A stretch of 64,000 bases of DNA from Saprospiraceae bacterium (GTDB lineage Bacteria > Bacteroidota > Bacteroidia > Chitinophagales > Saprospiraceae). The notes below the pieces were generated by a model. The model made no database searches. It saw only the letters and a list, made by a program, of their open reading frames with translations, and was not told the origin of the DNA. Position 1 is the first letter of the stretch; each line of letters starts with the position of its first letter. A program made the position numbers and the translations under genes. The stretch covers positions 2,616,501 through 2,680,500 of the forward strand of contig JADKFX010000001.1 of assembly GCA_016717265.1 (NCBI GenBank), in the 5' to 3' direction. Below, in pieces: positions 27,488 through 34,223 of this stretch.

Positions 27488-28468
27488 CTATCTGTACAAT
27501 ACACTTTTAACTGCCTTAATCACTTTCTCAGGATTCGGAAGATACTCTTGGACCATAGTTGGAGCATATCCCAGGGATGTATCCGCTGCATTTACTCTCG
27601 TTACTGGTGCATCAAGATAGTCAAATGCATGTTTTTGAATAGTGTACGCAATTTCAGATGAAACGCCCGCAAATGGCCAGCTTTCGTCCACAACGACTAA
27701 TCGATTTGTCTTTTTAACAGATTGTACGATGGTTTCATAATCCATAGGACGAATAGTTCTTAAATCGATTATCTCTGCATGAATTCCTTCTTTTTCTAAT
27801 TCTAATGCTGCTTGTTTAACTACTTCCATCATTTTATTATAGGAAACTATCGTAACATCAGTTCCTTCTTTACGGACTATCGCTTTACCAATAGGTACCA
27901 GGTACTCATCCTCTGGTACTTCTCCCTGAAGTCCATAAAATGACTCAGACTCCATAAAACAAACCGGATCATTGTCTCGAATTGCTGATTTCATAAGACC
28001 TTTAGAATCATATGGATCAATACAAGAAACTACTTTTAATCCAGGACAGTTAGCTAACCAACTTTCAAAGCTTTGGCTATGTTGTTGTGCCAGTTGACCT
28101 GCAGCACCGCTGGGTCCTCTGAAAACAATTGGACAATTAAATTCGCCCGCGGATTGTGACAATGTTTTTGCAGCGTTATTTACAATTTGATCAAAGGCCA
28201 GAACCGCAAAATTCCAGGTCATAAATTCAATTATCGGCCGCAGGCCATTCATTGCCGCACCTACACCGATACCAGCAAATCCTAATTCTGCTATAGGTGT
28301 ATCAATAACTCTTTTAGGACCAAATTCATCCAGCATCCCTTTGCTCACTTTGTATGCACCATTATACTGGGCGACTTCTTCACCCATTAAAAAAACATTA
28401 GGATCTCGCCTCATTTCTTCACTCATCGCTTCTCTAAGCGCGTCCCTTAAGCTTAATATTCTTGCCAT
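27488..28468 (-). CDS. pdhB: Pyruvate dehydrogenase E1 component, beta subunit
   Basis: A 326-residue thiamine-pyrophosphate enzyme subunit for oxidative decarboxylation of pyruvate. The frame is open upstream to 28549, but homologues begin at MARILSLRDALREAM and a promoter-like TATTTTTG (28486-28493, minus strand) lies inside the longer reading, so the ATG at 28468 is chosen. Motifs are MGEEVAQYNGAYKVSKG, RVIDTPIAELGFAGIGVGAA, GPSGAAGQLAQQHSQSFE and LRTIRPMDYETI. An alpha subunit is not adjacent, so pdhA must be encoded elsewhere. Branched-chain 2-oxoacid dehydrogenase beta is a less likely alternative. Confidence 0.93.
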   Translation of the reverse strand: MARILSLRDALREAMSEEMRRDPNVFLMGEEVAQYNGAYKVSKGMLDEFGPKRVIDTPIAELGFAGIGVGAAMNGLRPIIEFMTWNFAVLAFDQIVNNAAKTLSQSAGEFNCPIVFRGPSGAAGQLAQQHSQSFESWLANCPGLKVVSCIDPYDSKGLMKSAIRDNDPVCFMESESFYGLQGEVPEDEYLVPIGKAIVRKEGTDVTIVSYNKMMEVVKQAALELEKEGIHAEIIDLRTIRPMDYETIVQSVKKTNRLVVVDESWPFAGVSSEIAYTIQKHAFDYLDAPVTRVNAADTSLGYAPTMVQEYLPNPEKVIKAVKSVLYR

Positions 28469-28485
28469 ATGATTTGAATAGCCTG

Positions 28486-28514
28486 CAAAAATAGATAAAC
28501 TACAGGAAATTAAA
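28486..28514 (-). promoter_or_regulatory. Promoter for pdhB
   Basis: On the minus strand TATTTTTG (28493 to 28486) matches the -7 element TAnnTTTG, preceded at 17 bases by TTTA (28514 to 28511), one base off the TTTG -33 box. It lies 17 bases upstream of the ATG at 28468 and supports that start. Confidence 0.5.
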
Positions 28515-28601
28515 GTATTTCGTAATAGGATCCCTGAAATGTAAAGCACATGCTGCTTTAAGCACTTAAGTACAATGCAGATTTGAATTAAAATAGGAAG
28601 A

Positions 28602-29936
28602 TTATTGAAGACTTATACCTCCAAATTGCCCACTTCCTAAAAACAGAATTAAATCAAACTCGGATTGATATTTATTTAAAAATTCTTCTAGTTGTGATTT
28701 GTTTTCACACACTTTAATGGAATCATTTCCGAAAGCTGACTTAATGAAAGCAGGGTCTAGTAAATTCATTCTTTTAATTTCTAATGCTTTTTGATCATAA
28801 TAAACAACTACTTGATTTGCTAAGTCTACCGTGTATTTATACTGAGGTAAAAATTCCTTATTCAAACTGCTATAAGTATGAAGTTCCAGTATTACAAGGA
28901 TTCGTTTGTCAGGGTAGCGCTCCCGAACTGCCTCTATAGTTGCTTTAACCTTTGAAGGTGCATGTGCAAAATCCCGGTATCGAACTTGGTTTGAATTTTC
29001 TGAAATTAATTCCATGCGCTTAGCCGCACCTGTAAAGCTACTTAAGGCTTCTGCAACTGGATTTAGAGGAATGTTTAAAATACTGCAAGTATTCAGAACT
29101 GCTTGCAAATTTTGCATATTGTGTTTGCCAAAAATTTTGAGCGGAAAGGTTTTATCTTTTATAATTAAATATACAGTTCCATTTATTAATTGAGAATTTG
29201 CTTCTGTATATGGATGACTCATAAGATGGTCAGCATGATGCAAAATAATCTCAATTAAAAGAGGATCCTTTTCATAATAAATCACATGTGACCCTACATC
29301 TAAACTGGCTACTAAATTCTGAAATGTATTTAAATAGGATTGAAATGTTGGAAATACATTGTAATGGTCCCATGCAACTCCAGTGATAATATTGATTGTT
29401 GGATGGTAATGCATAAATTTTGAACGAGCATCCAGGCATGAACTTAAATACTCATCTCCTTCTATGATTGCATAGGGAGCATTTGTAAAAGAAACCATAG
29501 TGTCAAATCCGTCCAATTGTGCTCCAACCAGATAATCAAATGAAATTCCAAGCTTTTGAAATACATGCATTAACATGGAGGTCGTTGTTGTTTTTCCATG
29601 ACTACCTGTAACAACAATTTGAGTTTTATTACTGAATTGTTCACCAACAAACTCAGGGAATGATTGTATTCGTATACCAAGCTCCAAGGCTTTCAATAAT
29701 TCAGGATTGTCATTTTTGGCATGCATACCTAAAATGACCAGATCTAATTTTTGATCAATCCTATTTGCATCCCAACCTTCAATTTCTGGCAAGATTCCAG
29801 CTGCTGCCAATCTGCTTTTTGCGGGTTCATAAATTTGGTCATCACTGCCACTAATCTGATGTCCTTGATTAGATAATGCTAGGGCTAAATTGTGCATTAC
29901 ACTCCCTCCTACTGCTATAAGATGTATCCTAGACAT
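28602..29936 (-). CDS. mpl: UDP-N-acetylmuramate:L-alanyl-gamma-D-glutamyl-meso-diaminopimelate ligase
   Basis: A 444-residue Mur-ligase family enzyme that joins recovered murein tripeptide to UDP-MurNAc in peptidoglycan recycling. It has an N-terminal nucleotide-binding fold (IHLIAVGGSVMHNLALAL), the ATP P-loop VTGSHGKTTTTSM (about 109-121), the family motif IIEGDEYLSS, GVAWDHYNVFPT, FGKHNMQNLQAV and a C-terminal ligase domain (RDFAHAPSKVKATIEAV). MurC is the closest relative, but AHAPSKV and VGGSVMHNLA match Mpl. It is monocistronic and transcribed divergently from the small lipoprotein gene. Confidence 0.92.
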   Translation of the reverse strand: MSRIHLIAVGGSVMHNLALALSNQGHQISGSDDQIYEPAKSRLAAAGILPEIEGWDANRIDQKLDLVILGMHAKNDNPELLKALELGIRIQSFPEFVGEQFSNKTQIVVTGSHGKTTTTSMLMHVFQKLGISFDYLVGAQLDGFDTMVSFTNAPYAIIEGDEYLSSCLDARSKFMHYHPTINIITGVAWDHYNVFPTFQSYLNTFQNLVASLDVGSHVIYYEKDPLLIEIILHHADHLMSHPYTEANSQLINGTVYLIIKDKTFPLKIFGKHNMQNLQAVLNTCSILNIPLNPVAEALSSFTGAAKRMELISENSNQVRYRDFAHAPSKVKATIEAVRERYPDKRILVILELHTYSSLNKEFLPQYKYTVDLANQVVVYYDQKALEIKRMNLLDPAFIKSAFGNDSIKVCENKSQLEEFLNKYQSEFDLILFLGSGQFGGISLQ

Positions 29937-29987
29937 TCATATTATTTATAATATAGGGTAAACATAGTTTAAATTTAGAAAATAATT

Positions 29988-29995
29988 TATCTTTG
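29988..29995 (+). promoter_or_regulatory. -7 promoter element of the small lipoprotein gene
   Basis: TATCTTTG followed by CA is the typical Bacteroidota -7 element. It lies 43 bases before the ATG at 30039. A TTTG -33 box is not clear. Confidence 0.5.
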
Positions 29996-30038
29996 CAGTC
30001 CGTTTTGAAAGTATTCAATCATTTCTAAACTGGTTATT

Positions 30039-30206
30039 ATGAAAATTCAGAAAAAATCCGGTACTTTATTAGCATTCGCTGGGCTAGCTATGCTTTCACT
30101 TGGTTCTTGCAGCAGAGGATATGGTTGTCCATATGACTTTTCTGTTACTAAAAGCGCCTTTCAACTAATTGCGACTTGTTTTCAGACATTGATAAGTCTG
30201 CTTTAA
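30039..30206 (+). CDS. Very small lipoprotein (55 residues), possibly with a frame change near its end
   Basis: A short reading frame starting MKIQKKSGTLLAF. It has a hydrophobic signal peptide and a lipobox (LGSC), then SRGYGCPYDFSVTK. It has a promoter-like -7 element upstream and a strong terminator just downstream, so it is a real transcription unit. The frame closes at 30206 with a low-complexity ending (ATCFQTLISLL). The -1 frame stays open to a TAG at 30224-30226, immediately before the terminator, and reads hydrophilic (DLFSDIDKSALNKQIKI). A shift near the AAAA run at about 30150-30156 would join the two. I do not recognise the family; function unknown. Either a sequencing indel, a decayed end or true frameshifting could explain this. 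Confidence 0.6.
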   Translation: MKIQKKSGTLLAFAGLAMLSLGSCSRGYGCPYDFSVTKSAFQLIATCFQTLISLL

Positions 30207-30228
30207 ATAAGCAAATTAAGATATAGCA

Positions 30229-30260
30229 AAAGCCAGTCTTGACCAATCAGGACTGGTTTT
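30229..30260 (+). terminator. Rho-independent terminator after the small lipoprotein gene
   Basis: A 14-base-pair stem (30229-30242 with 30247-30260, containing CCAGTC/GACTGG and two G-U type pairs) with a CCAA loop ends in a run of six T (30257-30262). It lies directly before the mnmD ATG at 30268. Confidence 0.88.
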
Positions 30261-30267
30261 TTATTTT

Positions 30268-30942
30268 ATGGATAGGCGAATAATTATTTCTACCCAGGAT
30301 GGCTCGGATAGCATATTTGATCCGGCGCATAATGTCCATTTTCACTCCATTTATGGTGCATTGACAGAAAGTAAACATGTGTTTATCAGAAACGGCTTAG
30401 CATTGGCAAGTATCGGTAAATCTGAGCTTAAAATACTTGAAATGGGTTTTGGTTCTGGCTTAAATGCTTTTCTTAGTTTTATATATTCGAAGGAAAATAA
30501 TTTAAAAATTGAATATACTGCTTTAGAAAATGAACCGTTAAGCCTGGATTTAGCGATTCAATTAAATTATCCAATGCTTTTAAAATCTGAAGAAATTGAA
30601 CCAGCATTCGAAGAATTTCATCGTTGTGGTTGGGATTCTAAGATTATTCTAAGTGATCATTTTAGCTTGACAAAATTGAATTGTGATTTGGAAAATTTTG
30701 AATCGAATGAATTTTTTGATTTAATTTACTTTGATGCATTTGCTCCGGAAACACATTCAAATCAATGGAGTTTAGACATTTTTCAAAAGCTATTCCAGAG
30801 TACTTCAATAGGCGGCATTTTAGTTACTTATTGTGCTAAAGGATCTGTAAAACGGAAATTAAAAGAAGTTGGTTATAAAATTGAATCCCCTCCTGGTCCG
30901 CCTGGAAAAAGGGAAATGACTCGAGCTATTAAATACAATTGA
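30268..30942 (+). CDS. mnmD: tRNA (5-methylaminomethyl-2-thiouridine)(34)-methyltransferase MnmD
   Basis: A 224-residue SAM-dependent methyltransferase (DUF752) that completes mnm5s2U at the wobble position of tRNAs. Motifs are LKILEMGFGSGLNAFLSF (SAM site), YTALENEPL, FDLIYFDAFAPETHSNQWS and LVTYCAKGSVKRKLKEVGY with a final PGPPGKREMTRA. It lacks the FAD oxidase half found in bifunctional MnmC, as is usual in Bacteroidota. It starts 5 bases after the T-run of the preceding terminator, so its promoter may lie within or upstream of the lipoprotein gene, and it is probably partly fed by read-through. Confidence 0.93.
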   Translation: MDRRIIISTQDGSDSIFDPAHNVHFHSIYGALTESKHVFIRNGLALASIGKSELKILEMGFGSGLNAFLSFIYSKENNLKIEYTALENEPLSLDLAIQLNYPMLLKSEEIEPAFEEFHRCGWDSKIILSDHFSLTKLNCDLENFESNEFFDLIYFDAFAPETHSNQWSLDIFQKLFQSTSIGGILVTYCAKGSVKRKLKEVGYKIESPPGPPGKREMTRAIKYN

Positions 30943-30978
30943 ATTAAACTAGATTTTCCAGGGATTCTTAAGAACTAA

Positions 30979-31009
30979 TTTGATATTATAGTTTTTCTTA
31001 ATATTTTTG
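30979..31009 (+). promoter_or_regulatory. Canonical Bacteroidota promoter for the 31026 operon
   Basis: TTTG (30979-30982), 19-base spacer, TATTTTTG (31002-31009). This matches the primary-sigma consensus TTTG-N19-TAnnTTTG. The ATG follows 16 bases downstream. Confidence 0.75.
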
Positions 31010-31025
31010 CCTAAATTATTAACAG

Positions 31026-31562
31026 ATGAGTATTGAAAAAACATTAGGAGTTGGTTCTAGAGTTCGGCATCCTGCATTTGGAGATGGTGTAGTCGTTATT
31101 GTAGATGTAGCAGCATATCAGGTTTGTTTTATTCAATTTGGAATGAAACTGGTGGGTAAAGATTACACACAATGGGAAATCATTGAACGCCTCGAACCTG
31201 CAGAAGCAATTTCATTTACGGAAGCTGAAAAATCACTAGCTAAAATTTTAAGAGCTTGGTCTGATATTACAGAAGTTACACCATTAGGTGATAAATGGAA
31301 AAATGGAGTGATGATTTTAAAACCAGGGGAAATTGGATTGAAAGAAAAGGAAATCCCAATTGAGCAATTTTTTCATAAAATTGTTATGCTTAGAGATCGA
31401 TTACGAGTTATGGAGCAAAGAATAAATAGTAGCAATTTAACAGATGAAGAAAAAATTAATTTGCAACAGTATATAACGCGTATATATGGAAGTTTAACAA
31501 CCTTCAATGTTTTGTTTAGACATAAGGAGCATCAGTTTGTAGGTGAAAAAGGGGAAGCATGA
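31026..31562 (+). CDS. Uncharacterised protein with N-terminal Tudor/SH3-like segment
   Basis: A 178-residue cytoplasmic protein. Residues about 5-50 (GSRVRHPAFGDGVVVIVD ... QFGMKLVGKDYTQWEIIE) resemble the Tudor-like fold of UvrD/PcrA C-termini, used there for RNA-polymerase contact. The rest is helical and charged with no recognised catalytic motif. It is the first gene of an operon, overlapping the TlpA-like lipoprotein gene by 4 bases. I cannot give a function; a nucleic-acid or polymerase-binding role is only a guess from the N-terminal segment. Confidence 0.8.
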   Translation: MSIEKTLGVGSRVRHPAFGDGVVVIVDVAAYQVCFIQFGMKLVGKDYTQWEIIERLEPAEAISFTEAEKSLAKILRAWSDITEVTPLGDKWKNGVMILKPGEIGLKEKEIPIEQFFHKIVMLRDRLRVMEQRINSSNLTDEEKINLQQYITRIYGSLTTFNVLFRHKEHQFVGEKGEA

Positions 31563-32884
31563 TTAGATTTAAATTTATTATACTTCTTTTTTGGACTGCA
31601 ATCTTATATAATTCATGTATTACAATTCCCAATCAACATAAAGGTTTTCCACCGGGAATTTGGAGAGGAATTATTTATATAGATGAATTTAAAGATTTGA
31701 TTGTTACCCAAGGAAGAAATGAAGTGGTTACCCGGGATGTGAATTATGAGTCTAAATCAAAGTTTGTTCCATTTAATTTTAGAATTCATAAAGATTCTTT
31801 AGGCAATCCAGTTTTAACCGTATTAAATGGTGATGAACAAATTATTTTTAAAGATATTAGTTTTGGTAAAGATCGTCGTACAGGTGATGATACTTTTAAA
31901 ATCAACTTAACACCATACGATGCTTGTCTTAAAGGGGTTTTTCAAGAAGATAAAATGAGAGGCTATTTTATTGTAAACGACAAAAAGGATTATTATATGC
32001 CTTTTGAAGCTCGATATGGTCAAGCTCATAGATTTACAAAAGTTCCAGAGAAGGCTACCGTTGATTTAAATGGAACCTATCAGGTAGTTTTTTCAGACAC
32101 AACAAAAGACCGTTTTGATGCAGTCGGTGAATTTATACAACAGGATCAAAAACTCACTGGAACATTTCGTACAGAAACTGGAGATTTTAGATACTTGGAA
32201 GGTGTTGTTGAAGGAAATAAGTTTGCTCTTTCTTGTTTTGATGGTGCACATGCTTTTTTATTTGAAGGTGAATTATCTGGGGATTCAATTTCTGGTATGT
32301 ATTATTCAGGTAAACATTTTAAAACAAATTGGCATGGACATAAAACGAGGAATGGTATTTTAAAGGCAGCAGATGCATCCAGTTATTCGAAGCAATCATT
32401 AAATGATTTTCTTTTTAAATTTAGTACGCCCGAAGGAAAAGTAATTGATTTTGCAAGTAAAGAATTATCGAATAAAGTTAAAATTGTTCAAATAATGGGA
32501 TCCTGGTGCCCAAATTGTAAGGATGAATCCATTTTTTTAAATTCGCTTATCACAGAAAACAAGTTTTCTGATTTATACATTGTTGGATTAGCTTTTGAAA
32601 GATATGCTGACAAAGAAAAAGCAATGAATCGGATTAAAAATTTCAAGACAAGTATGAATTTGAATTATGAAATTGCTTATGGTGGATTAGCAAATAGGGA
32701 TTCTGCAGCTATGGTCTTACCGCAATTATCTGGAATTTCTGCCTATCCTACTACCCTATTTGTAGATCGTCAGAATAAAATTTATAAAGTACATACTGGA
32801 TTTGAAGGTCCTGCAACTTCAAAGTATGAAGATTATAAAAAGGAATTTCTGGAAACGCTTAATACACTTTTAAACTCGAAATGA
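31559..32884 (+). CDS. TlpA-like thioredoxin-fold lipoprotein
   Basis: A 441-residue envelope protein with a lipoprotein signal (lipobox YNSC near residue 20). A beta-rich N-terminal region (about 25-275, with repeated lipocalin-like strands GIWRGIIYI, DLNGTYQVVFSD, GTFRTETGDFRYLEGVVEG) is followed by a thioredoxin-like domain (about 290-440) with the redox motif GSWCPNCKDE and the cis-proline region SAYPTTLFVD. It is expected to reduce or isomerise disulfides on the periplasmic side. It overlaps its neighbours on both sides by 4 bases, so the three genes form one operon. Confidence 0.88.
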   Translation: MIRFKFIILLFWTAILYNSCITIPNQHKGFPPGIWRGIIYIDEFKDLIVTQGRNEVVTRDVNYESKSKFVPFNFRIHKDSLGNPVLTVLNGDEQIIFKDISFGKDRRTGDDTFKINLTPYDACLKGVFQEDKMRGYFIVNDKKDYYMPFEARYGQAHRFTKVPEKATVDLNGTYQVVFSDTTKDRFDAVGEFIQQDQKLTGTFRTETGDFRYLEGVVEGNKFALSCFDGAHAFLFEGELSGDSISGMYYSGKHFKTNWHGHKTRNGILKAADASSYSKQSLNDFLFKFSTPEGKVIDFASKELSNKVKIVQIMGSWCPNCKDESIFLNSLITENKFSDLYIVGLAFERYADKEKAMNRIKNFKTSMNLNYEIAYGGLANRDSAAMVLPQLSGISAYPTTLFVDRQNKIYKVHTGFEGPATSKYEDYKKEFLETLNTLLNSK

Positions 32885-33654
32885 AAACTATTTTAATTTC
32901 AGGTGCAAGTTCAGGAATTGGAAAAGCTACAGCCATTGAATTTTCAAAATCTGGCAATTATCAATTAATCCTATGTGGTAGAAGATTAGACCGATTAAAT
33001 GCAATAAAGGAGTTATTGGAAACTGAATACAAAGTAAATATTCATGTTTTAAATTTTGATGTGCGTTCCTTTGTTGCATGTCAAACAGCATTCCTTAGCT
33101 TGCCAAAAAAATTTCAAAGTATTGATATTCTATTAAATAATGCTGGACTAGCAAAAGGTTTAGACTTTATACATGAGGGTGATTTAGAAGATTGGGAAAC
33201 CATGATTGATACAAATTTAAAAGGATTACTGTATATGACAAAATTGGTTTCTTTGGGGATGGTTGAGCGCAAATCGGGACATATTATCAATATTTGTTCC
33301 ACTGCTGGAAAAGAAGTTTACCCTAAAGGAAATGTTTATTGTGCCACGAAGTATGCTGTAGATGCATTAACAAAGGCAATCCGATTAGATTTATTTTTGC
33401 ATAATATTCGGGTTAGTCAAATTGCACCTGGACATGTGGAAGAAACTGAATTTGCGCTGACACGTTTTGATGGGGATGTAGAAAAAGCTAAAATCTATCA
33501 GGATTTTAACCCTTTAAAATCTAAAGACGTGGCAGAAACTATTTATTTTATTGCTACACGGCCCGCCTATGTGAATATCCAGGATGTGCTTATGATGGGA
33601 ACGCAACAGGGATCCTCTAGCCATATTAATCGAAGTGGGAGAATGTTTGATTAA
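32881..33654 (+). CDS. Short-chain dehydrogenase/reductase, YdfG-like
   Basis: A 257-residue NAD(P)-dependent oxidoreductase. The Rossmann motif GASSGIGKA (about 8-16), an Arg-rich GRRLDRL suggesting NADP, NNAGLAKG, ICSTAGKEVYPKG and the catalytic Y-C-A-T-K (Tyr and Lys) are all present. Its closest characterised group is YdfG/serine 3-dehydrogenase (L-allo-threonine or 3-hydroxy acid oxidation), but the substrate cannot be set from sequence. It is the last gene of the 31026 operon; an annotation-poor 160-base gap separates it from a convergent DUF1801 gene. Confidence 0.9.
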   Translation: MKTILISGASSGIGKATAIEFSKSGNYQLILCGRRLDRLNAIKELLETEYKVNIHVLNFDVRSFVACQTAFLSLPKKFQSIDILLNNAGLAKGLDFIHEGDLEDWETMIDTNLKGLLYMTKLVSLGMVERKSGHIINICSTAGKEVYPKGNVYCATKYAVDALTKAIRLDLFLHNIRVSQIAPGHVEETEFALTRFDGDVEKAKIYQDFNPLKSKDVAETIYFIATRPAYVNIQDVLMMGTQQGSSSHINRSGRMFD

Positions 33655-33816
33655 GCATTGCATTCGATATTTTCCATTAGCAACAAATCTATTTTATTGA
33701 AGAAACGCACACTCATACAAGTGAGTCGATATCGCTTGATGAATATTTGATGTAAAATTTGCTTAACTTTTAATACTATTTAAAGTGTATTTAAATACTT
33801 ACCTCAATTGAGATTG

Positions 33817-34218
33817 TTATTTATTTAATTGGGAAATATGATCAATTTCGGATGCTTGTTGTAATAGTTCACGTATTTTATATTCGTTTATTTCTGTGAC
33901 TTTATAAAATGTTTTTATGGATACATATTTTCGTTTTCCCAAAGTAAGGTAGTTAGTATCCATTAGTAAATGGCCGCTTGTAAAACCTAATTCTACCCCA
34001 TCCTTTGCTAGCTTCCCCCATGGAATTGCTCCTGGCCAAATGAAACAAATATTCTTATTTAACTTATAAAACGGTACATTATAGGATAGCTTCTCTCGGA
34101 TTTCTGGGATCGTATCAAAAATAAGTGTTCTTAAGTTTTCAACAATTAATTTTTGATTTTCTGGCAATATTGCAAACATTTCTTCATAATTATTAAAATG
34201 GAAATCCTGGAATTTCAT
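33817..34218 (-). CDS. DUF1801 (YdhG/YjbR-like) protein
   Basis: A 133-residue small cytoplasmic protein. LRTLIFDTIPEIREKLSYNVPFYKLNKNICFIW and GVELGFTSGHLL are typical of the DUF1801 fold, found widely with unknown biochemical activity. It follows the BNR-repeat gene by 5 bases and is the last gene of the lipB operon. Confidence 0.85.
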   Translation of the reverse strand: MKFQDFHFNNYEEMFAILPENQKLIVENLRTLIFDTIPEIREKLSYNVPFYKLNKNICFIWPGAIPWGKLAKDGVELGFTSGHLLMDTNYLTLGKRKYVSIKTFYKVTEINEYKIRELLQQASEIDHISQLNK

Positions 34219-34223
34219 TGGAT

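Noticed and set aside
28469..28549. Extension of pdhB to 28549
   Set aside because: A promoter-like -7 box lies inside it and homologues begin at MARILSL; the extension has no conserved sequence.
33700..33740. ACTCA-TACAAG-TGAGT inverted repeat between convergent genes
   Set aside because: Only 5 base pairs and no T-run, so not a convincing terminator or operator.
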